Assembly: GCA_031556035.1 (NCBI GenBank) | Contig: JAVBTT010000030.1 | Location: 62,001 to 126,000 of the forward strand | Source: JAVBTT01 sp031556035 | GTDB taxonomy: Bacteria > Bacillota > Clostridia > Oscillospirales > UBA929 | Length of the DNA: 64,000 nt | Direction of reading: 5' to 3' | Shown: positions 59,770 to 64,000 of the stretch, one piece after another | Layout: every line of letters begins with the position of its first letter | How positions within the stretch are numbered: the stretch's first letter is position 1 | Made by a program: the position numbers and the translations under genes | Notes under the pieces: generated by a model | Databases searched by the model: none | What the model was told of the DNA's origin: nothing | The model's input: the letters and a program-made list of their open reading frames with translations, nothing else

Positions 59770-60676
59770 ATCCCTTCACGGCCCCAATCATAACGCCCTT
59801 GACGAAATATTTCTGCACGAAGGGATAGACAAGCAGTATGGGTATGGTGGCGAACATGACCGCCGCCGCCTGCATTACCTCGGGGGTGCTGACCAGCCCG
59901 GTCGGGTCGTTGAAGCTGACCGGATCCTTGGAGTTGAGCACCATGCCGCTCAAAATGTACTGAATGGGCTGAAGAGCCCGCTTATTGACAAAATACTTCG
60001 CGTCCGCGTAGGCGTTCCAGCGTCCGACCGCGTAGAACAGCGAGATGGTGGCCAGTATCGGCTTGGAGAGCGGCAGGACAATCCTGCCAAGAATCTGGAA
60101 GTTGGACGCCCCGTCCAGGAAGGCGGCCTCCTCCAGGCTGTCCGGTATTGTGGAGTGCATGAAGCTGCGCATTATAAGCATGTTGTAGGGGGAGAAGGCC
60201 AGCGGCAGCACCAGCACCCACATGGAGTTGAGAAGGTGCAGATCCTTATACAGCAGGTACTCGGGGATCAGGCCCGCGCTGAAATACATAGTGAACAGGA
60301 TTATAAGGTTGAGAACTTTACGGCCCCTGAGCCTTGCGCGCGAAAGGGGCCAGGCCGCGAACACGGTCACCACCATGCCAATAACGGTGAACAGGGCGGT
60401 CATCAGTATGGTGTACCAGAGGGCGTGCACAAGCTGGCCGTCCCTGAATATGGTCTTGTAGGCGTCCACGTTCAGTCCCCTGGGCCAAAGCAGAACCTGC
60501 TGGGAGAGCACGGCGGTGTTGCTGGACAGCGACTTCGCCGCTATATGCAGCAGGGGGACAATGCAAAAAACGCAGAGAATCGTAATTATGAGCATGATCA
60601 TGAAGTCGCCGAACTTAAAACGGTTTACGCTGGAAAACCCGGTACGGGAGCGATTTTCCTTATCAGCGCGTTCCAT
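59768..60676 (-). CDS. CUT1 sugar ABC permease (LplC/YtcP-like)
   Basis: A 302-residue permease with six membrane helices. The EAA loop is DSLEEAAFLDGASNFQILGR followed by IVLPLSKP. ARLRGRKVLNLIILFTMYFSAGLIP is the family segment before it. The C-terminus is YFVKGVMIGAVKG. Thirteen bases separate it from the upstream permease gene. No ATPase gene is nearby; such systems usually share a multi-purpose MsmX-type ATPase. Confidence 0.92.
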   Translation of the reverse strand: MERADKENRSRTGFSSVNRFKFGDFMIMLIITILCVFCIVPLLHIAAKSLSSNTAVLSQQVLLWPRGLNVDAYKTIFRDGQLVHALWYTILMTALFTVIGMVVTVFAAWPLSRARLRGRKVLNLIILFTMYFSAGLIPEYLLYKDLHLLNSMWVLVLPLAFSPYNMLIMRSFMHSTIPDSLEEAAFLDGASNFQILGRIVLPLSKPILATISLFYAVGRWNAYADAKYFVNKRALQPIQYILSGMVLNSKDPVSFNDPTGLVSTPEVMQAAAVMFATIPILLVYPFVQKYFVKGVMIGAVKG

Positions 60677-60689
60677 GGCTGCACCCCCC

Positions 60690-61628
60690 TTATATCAGTC
60701 CGTCCTCGCCGAGCTTCTTTGCCACCCGGTCCGCCAGGATCACCAGGATGAAGCCGACGAAAGACTGGAACAGGCCGACCGCGGTCGCGCGGCTGAACTG
60801 GCCTCCGGAAATTCCCTTTTCATATACGTATATCGCGAGCTGGTACTGGAAATCAACGACGTTGACATTCCAGAAGGAGTCCAGCCGCTCAAAGTTCGAG
60901 TTCATGATGCGGCCCAGGTTCATGATCAAAAGGGTGACCATTGTCGGGCGTATGCCGGGCAGGGTGATGTGCCAGATTTTGCGGAAGCGCCCCGCGCCGT
61001 CCACCGTGGCGGCCTCATAGAGCTCCTCGCTAATTCCGGTGATTGCCGCGAGGTAGATGATGGTGCCCCAGCCCATATTCTGCCAGACCGCGATCAGAAG
61101 ATAGCTGACCGCCCAATGCCATTTCTCGTTTAAAAACGGGATTTGCGTGTTCATCAAAATATTGACAAGTCCGGTCTGAGGCTTCAGCAGCTGGTAGAAC
61201 ACGCTGGCCACGATGACCCAGGACAGGAAGTGCGGCAGATAGAGGATCGTCTGTGTAACCTTCTTGAACTTGGGGAAGCGAAGCTCGTTGAGCATGATGG
61301 CCAGTATGACCGGCACCGGGAAGCCGAGCGCCAGATCCAGCACATTGAAGATCATTGAGTTTTTCAGCGCCCGGTAAAAGTCGGCATCCCTGAATATCTT
61401 CTGGAAGGTCTCAAGGCCGACCCACGGACTGTCCCAGCCGAGCGCGGGCTTGTAGTTCATGAATGCCATGCGCAGGCCCGGATAGGCCGCGTATTTGAAG
61501 ATTATCACAAAGGCCACCGGCAGAAGCAGAAGGAGATACAGCTGCCAGTCCCGCCTAAGGGCGCTGCCGAGGGAGCCCGTTCTGTTAGGTGGAGGTGGCG
61601 CGAGGGCAGGCGCGGCATTTTTTTTCAA
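60690..61628 (-). CDS. CUT1 sugar ABC permease (LplB-like)
   Basis: A 312-residue permease. A Pro/Ala-rich cytoplasmic N-terminus (residues 1-27) precedes six helices. The EAA loop is EELYEAATVDGAGRFRKIWH followed by ITLPG. FKYAAYPGLRMAFMNYKP is typical of LplB. The start is TTG at 61628, with the strong site AGGAGGTAA nine bases upstream. It is the first gene of the cluster. Confidence 0.92.
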   Translation of the reverse strand: MKKNAAPALAPPPPNRTGSLGSALRRDWQLYLLLLLPVAFVIIFKYAAYPGLRMAFMNYKPALGWDSPWVGLETFQKIFRDADFYRALKNSMIFNVLDLALGFPVPVILAIMLNELRFPKFKKVTQTILYLPHFLSWVIVASVFYQLLKPQTGLVNILMNTQIPFLNEKWHWAVSYLLIAVWQNMGWGTIIYLAAITGISEELYEAATVDGAGRFRKIWHITLPGIRPTMVTLLIMNLGRIMNSNFERLDSFWNVNVVDFQYQLAIYVYEKGISGGQFSRATAVGLFQSFVGFILVILADRVAKKLGEDGLI

Positions 61629-61728
61629 ATCAATTACCTCCTGATTCTTGGCAATGTCATCCGAGCCGTCTGCCGGTCTTTGATAGGCTATTCACGAAAA
61701 GCGACATGCACTTCCGGGTACTGTAGAA

Positions 61729-61757
61729 ATTGTATATCATACTTGCGAAAATATCAA
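61729..61757 (-). promoter_or_regulatory. sigma-A promoter of the sugar transport cluster
   Basis: On the minus strand, TTGATA (61757-61752) and TACAAT (61734-61729) have a 17-base spacer. Confidence 0.65.
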
Positions 61758-61780
61758 CCGTTTTTCTGTTGGTTATGCAC

Positions 61781-61810
61781 ATCAATTCTGATTATGTATA
61801 TCACTTCTGA
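61781..61810. promoter_or_regulatory. direct repeats upstream of the sugar transporter promoter
   Basis: ATCAATTCTGA (61781-61791) and ATCACTTCTGA (61800-61810) are spaced 19 bases start to start, just upstream of the -35. Such spacing suits an AraC-type activator, which often controls Lpl-like systems. An inverted TATCACTT/AAGTGATA pair (near 61798-61835) overlaps the second copy. Confidence 0.45.
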
Positions 61811-61835
61811 CACATAAAGTCAACCCTAAGTGATA

Positions 61836-62121
61836 TTTTGTGGGGCTGCTGTTATTTGCTGGAAACAATGGGCGCCGCGTTTGTCGCGCGTCGCGAAAAG
61901 GGGCTTTCCGCGGCGCGGCCGCACAGTGCATTGCTTAAATGGGATATCCTTCCTTTCGCGTATGAGCTCTGATTTTTTGGCGTGTCGAGAGCGTGTGAAG
62001 ATTTTATGGGAAAAACGTATTGCCGCTGGACAGATGTTTTTTTTGCTGCTATACTCTATATTATTATTTGCGCGTTCAGGCGCGTATGCGTTTGCGTGGC
62101 GCTATACATAAGGAGGAAAAG
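61836..62121. other. intergenic region before the foldase gene
   Basis: No convincing gene is seen. The open frame through here has neither a ribosome site nor recognisable content. It ends with the foldase promoter at 62027-62055. Confidence 0.4.
62027..62055 (+). promoter_or_regulatory. probable promoter of the foldase gene
   Basis: TGGACA (62027-62032) and TATACT (62050-62055) have a 17-base spacer that is mostly T. Confidence 0.5.
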
Positions 62122-63234
62122 ATGAAGTCCAAAAAAATTGCGGCATTGGCGCTGGCGGCGTTTTTGCTGGCAGCGTGCGCGGCCTGCGCCACGCCCAATG
62201 TGCTCGACTCCGCACCCCCGCCGTCGTCCGAGCCCACGGCCTCTCCCTCGACCAGTTCCTCGGAGGACGGCTCGCAAACCCCGGACGGGGCAGCCCCCGC
62301 CTCATATCTTGCTGATTTCTCCGGCAAAAAGATTGTGTTCGACGGCCAGGAGCTGGACGCGTCCGTGCTTGAGTTCTATTACAACGCGATGGTGTCGGAT
62401 TTTTTGTCGGCATACTATTCCATGCTTGACCAGGTAGGTCTCTCGCTTGACGTGCCCTTTGAGGATCAGCCATGTCAGATCGGCAACTACGAGAGCTGGT
62501 TTGATTACTTTTACGACAACGCTGTGTACAGATTCCACTCCGAGTACGCCATAAACAAGGACGCGGCGGCCAGCGGCATGAGCCTCACCGCCAAGGACAG
62601 CGACGACATAAAATCCATACTCGACAGCTATTCCGAGACCTATTCCGGGGACGAGGCCGCGATAGACGCCAACCTTCAGGAGCGCTTCGGGAAGAACATG
62701 AGCTATGAGCTGTTCAAGCAGCAGATAAATGTGAGCTTTCTTGCGACGCGCTGGGAGACCACGCTGGAGTCCTCGATGAGCTTCACCGACGAGCAGCTCA
62801 AGGACTCGTTCGCCAGCGAGGAGGAGTTTGAGACCTACAACTACAACATGGTGAGCGTGCGGCATATACTGGTTTCGGACGAGGCTCTCGCTGACGAGGT
62901 TCTGGCGGAGTGGCAGAAGAACCCGACCGAGGATAATTTCGCGGCTCTCGTGCCCAACTATACCGAGGATACAGGCTCCTCAGTGACCGGGGGACTGTAT
63001 GAAAACATAATGAAGGGCGACATGGTGGCCGAGTTTGAGAACTGGTGCTTCGACTCCTCCCGCAAGCCGGGGGACACCGGTATAGTCCAGACGGATTACG
63101 GTTTCCACGTCATGTACTTCTCCTCGGCCGGCGCCGCCGCGTGGAGGGAGCAGGCGACCTACACCCTGGGCTCAGGCATAGTGTACGACAAGATTGAGGC
63201 CCTCAGGCAGCAGTATCCGATGAACATAGAGTAG
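62122..63234 (+). CDS. PrsA/SurA-like peptidyl-prolyl isomerase lipoprotein
   Basis: A 370-residue extracellular foldase. The signal peptide ends in AAFLLAACAAC, with a lipobox Cys near residue 19 or 22. A Pro/Ser-rich linker (PPPSSEPTASPSTSSSEDGS) follows. Residues 75-245 are the helical SurA-type N-domain. A parvulin domain begins at VSVRHILVSDE (about residue 245) and includes FAALVPNYTEDTGSS, GLYENIMKGDMVAEFENWC and GIVQTDYGFHVMYF. AGGAGGAAAA precedes the ATG at 62122. It probably folds exported proteins. Confidence 0.87.
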   Translation: MKSKKIAALALAAFLLAACAACATPNVLDSAPPPSSEPTASPSTSSSEDGSQTPDGAAPASYLADFSGKKIVFDGQELDASVLEFYYNAMVSDFLSAYYSMLDQVGLSLDVPFEDQPCQIGNYESWFDYFYDNAVYRFHSEYAINKDAAASGMSLTAKDSDDIKSILDSYSETYSGDEAAIDANLQERFGKNMSYELFKQQINVSFLATRWETTLESSMSFTDEQLKDSFASEEEFETYNYNMVSVRHILVSDEALADEVLAEWQKNPTEDNFAALVPNYTEDTGSSVTGGLYENIMKGDMVAEFENWCFDSSRKPGDTGIVQTDYGFHVMYFSSAGAAAWREQATYTLGSGIVYDKIEALRQQYPMNIE

Positions 63235-63244
63235 AATATAGAAT

Positions 63245-63287
63245 AATAGTATGAGCCCCGTTTTGCGAAAACGGGGCTCATACTATT
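63245..63287. terminator. 20-bp perfect terminator hairpin after the foldase gene
   Basis: AATAGTATGAGCCCCGTTTT and its exact complement close on GCG. It serves the foldase gene and possibly the convergent gcvT. Confidence 0.85.
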
Positions 63288-63297
63288 ACCTCAGACC

Positions 63298-63595
63298 GAT
63301 GACAAACTACAGTTTGTCATCGAAAACGAGGGCAAGCTGTCGCCGCTAAGGCGGCTCGCAAAGAAAGGCTTTCCCGGAGTGAATCCGGGAAAGCCTTGAA
63401 CTTCAAGCTTTTTCACTCTTGCGGTCAAGCAAGTTCCCGCCCCCTCTCCGTCGCTTCGCGCCACCTCTCCCAAAGGGAGAGGCGAGTCAGCCTTGGCTCT
63501 CCCTTCGGGAGAGCTGACCCCGAGGGGTCTGAGAGGGTGTCGCGACCTGCGGTCGCTCCTCGCATTTTCGCTCACGCGCGGGGGCTTGCGCTCTT
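63298..63595. repeat. hairpins and repeat remnants before gcvT
   Basis: The gap holds a GATGACAAACT/AGTTTGTCATC hairpin (63298-63321) and a 14-bp hairpin at 63365-63397 (AAGGCTTTCCCGGA). Short inverted repeats follow (CTCTCCC-AAA-GGGAGAG near 63466, GCTCTCCC-TTC-GGGAGAGC near 63498). A family 1 end box in reverse (GGCTTGCGCTCTTC, 63583-63596) touches the gcvT stop. Confidence 0.65.
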
Positions 63596-64000
63596 CTAAG
63601 CTTTATAAAACGGCAGCTCCACCCTGTCCATCGGCTCGGGCTTTCCGCGCACGACGACCGCGAACGCCCCGTCGCACGGAACGACAAGCGCCATCGCGAT
63701 CTGCCCTCCGACAAAGACTCCCGGGCCGCCCGAGGTCACAACTCCGACCTTCTCCCCGCCGCACAGCACGTCGTAGCCCTGCCTGGGGATCACGCGCCCG
63801 GACGACATAAGGCCGATCAGCGTTCGGCGGGCCGGGTCGGCGCTCTGCCTCAGCAGCGCTTCCCTGCCGATAAAATCGCCCTTCTCAGGCCTTACAAAGC
63901 GGGACAGCCCGCCCTCAAGCGGGGAAACCGTCTCGCTGATCTCGTGGCCGTACAGAGGAAAGGCCGCCTCCATCCTCAGGGTGTCCCTCGCGCCGAGACC
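63596..64000 (-). CDS. gcvT: glycine cleavage T-protein (aminomethyltransferase), C-terminal part
   Basis: About the last 134 codons of GcvT, the folate-dependent T-protein of glycine cleavage. LGARDTLRMEAAFPLYGHEI is the conserved folate-site region. SPLEGGLSRFVRPEKGDFIG and VGVVTSGGPG follow, matching the C-terminal barrel; the usual TSG-phrase is intact. The frame is open to the window end, so the start lies beyond 64000. A related aminomethyltransferase such as a dimethylglycine-oxidase domain is less likely. Confidence 0.88.
   Translation of the reverse strand, partial: GLGARDTLRMEAAFPLYGHEISETVSPLEGGLSRFVRPEKGDFIGREALLRQSADPARRTLIGLMSSGRVIPRQGYDVLCGGEKVGVVTSGGPGVFVGGQIAMALVVPCDGAFAVVVRGKPEPMDRVELPFYKA

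Noticed and set aside
61830..62111. 93-codon open frame before the foldase gene
   Set aside because: No ribosome site, odd composition, and it runs over the predicted foldase promoter.

Overview
The window is a GC-rich stretch of a Firmicutes/Clostridia chromosome, most like the Oscillospiraceae and related gut lineages. This is judged from gene content: ctsR-mcsA-mcsB-clpC with CtsR operators, hrcA-grpE-dnaK with a CIRCE element, a YtaF-type sporulation membrane protein, a PrsA-like lipoprotein foldase, Lpl-type sugar transport, and sigma-A promoters of the TTGACA-N17-TATAAT kind. No species can be named from the sequence alone.

Positions 1 to about 20400 are the right part of a siphovirus-type prophage. 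In order they encode the portal protein (its start lies outside the window), ClpP-like prohead protease, HK97-type major capsid protein, head-tail connector and neck proteins, major tail protein, tail assembly chaperone, tape measure, distal tail protein, a Gp37-like tail protein, a group of adsorption proteins (one with a chitin-binding-like module, one with a glycerophosphodiester phosphodiesterase domain), a three-domain lysin and a holin. Beyond the lysis genes is an AT-richer cargo region on the minus strand: a HigB-like toxin, a HigA-like antitoxin and a SecB-like chaperone, overlapping like a tripartite toxin-antitoxin-chaperone (TAC) operon. A small XRE repressor operon follows, with a consensus promoter and two matching operators, then two small membrane proteins. 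The prophage ends near the 3' end of a tRNA-Val gene, a plausible attachment site.

From 20472 the chromosome resumes: tRNA-Val, tRNA-Glu and tRNA-Met, aspS and hisS (minus strand), then the CtsR heat-shock operon, a P2A calcium ATPase, a GntR regulator, hrcA-grpE-dnaK (not followed by dnaJ), ytaF, a SIR2-TPR protein that looks like an antiphage NADase, a cation diffusion facilitator, rplU-rpmA, obg, a thiamine pyrophosphokinase, an esterase, rsfS-leuS, an oligopeptide ABC operon, pyrG, a CUT1 sugar transport cluster, a PrsA-like foldase and the end of gcvT.

Two things stand out. First, the oligopeptide permease OppC carries an extra domain of about 300 residues that reads as a complete seven-bladed RCC1-like propeller between its first and second membrane helices. 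The partner ATPase OppF has an extra helical segment of about 150 residues. Second, almost every intergenic gap holds mosaic hairpin repeats. At least four families keep constant arms while the stems inside them change in a compensatory way. Two nearly identical inverted copies of the largest family bracket the hrcA-grpE-dnaK operon.
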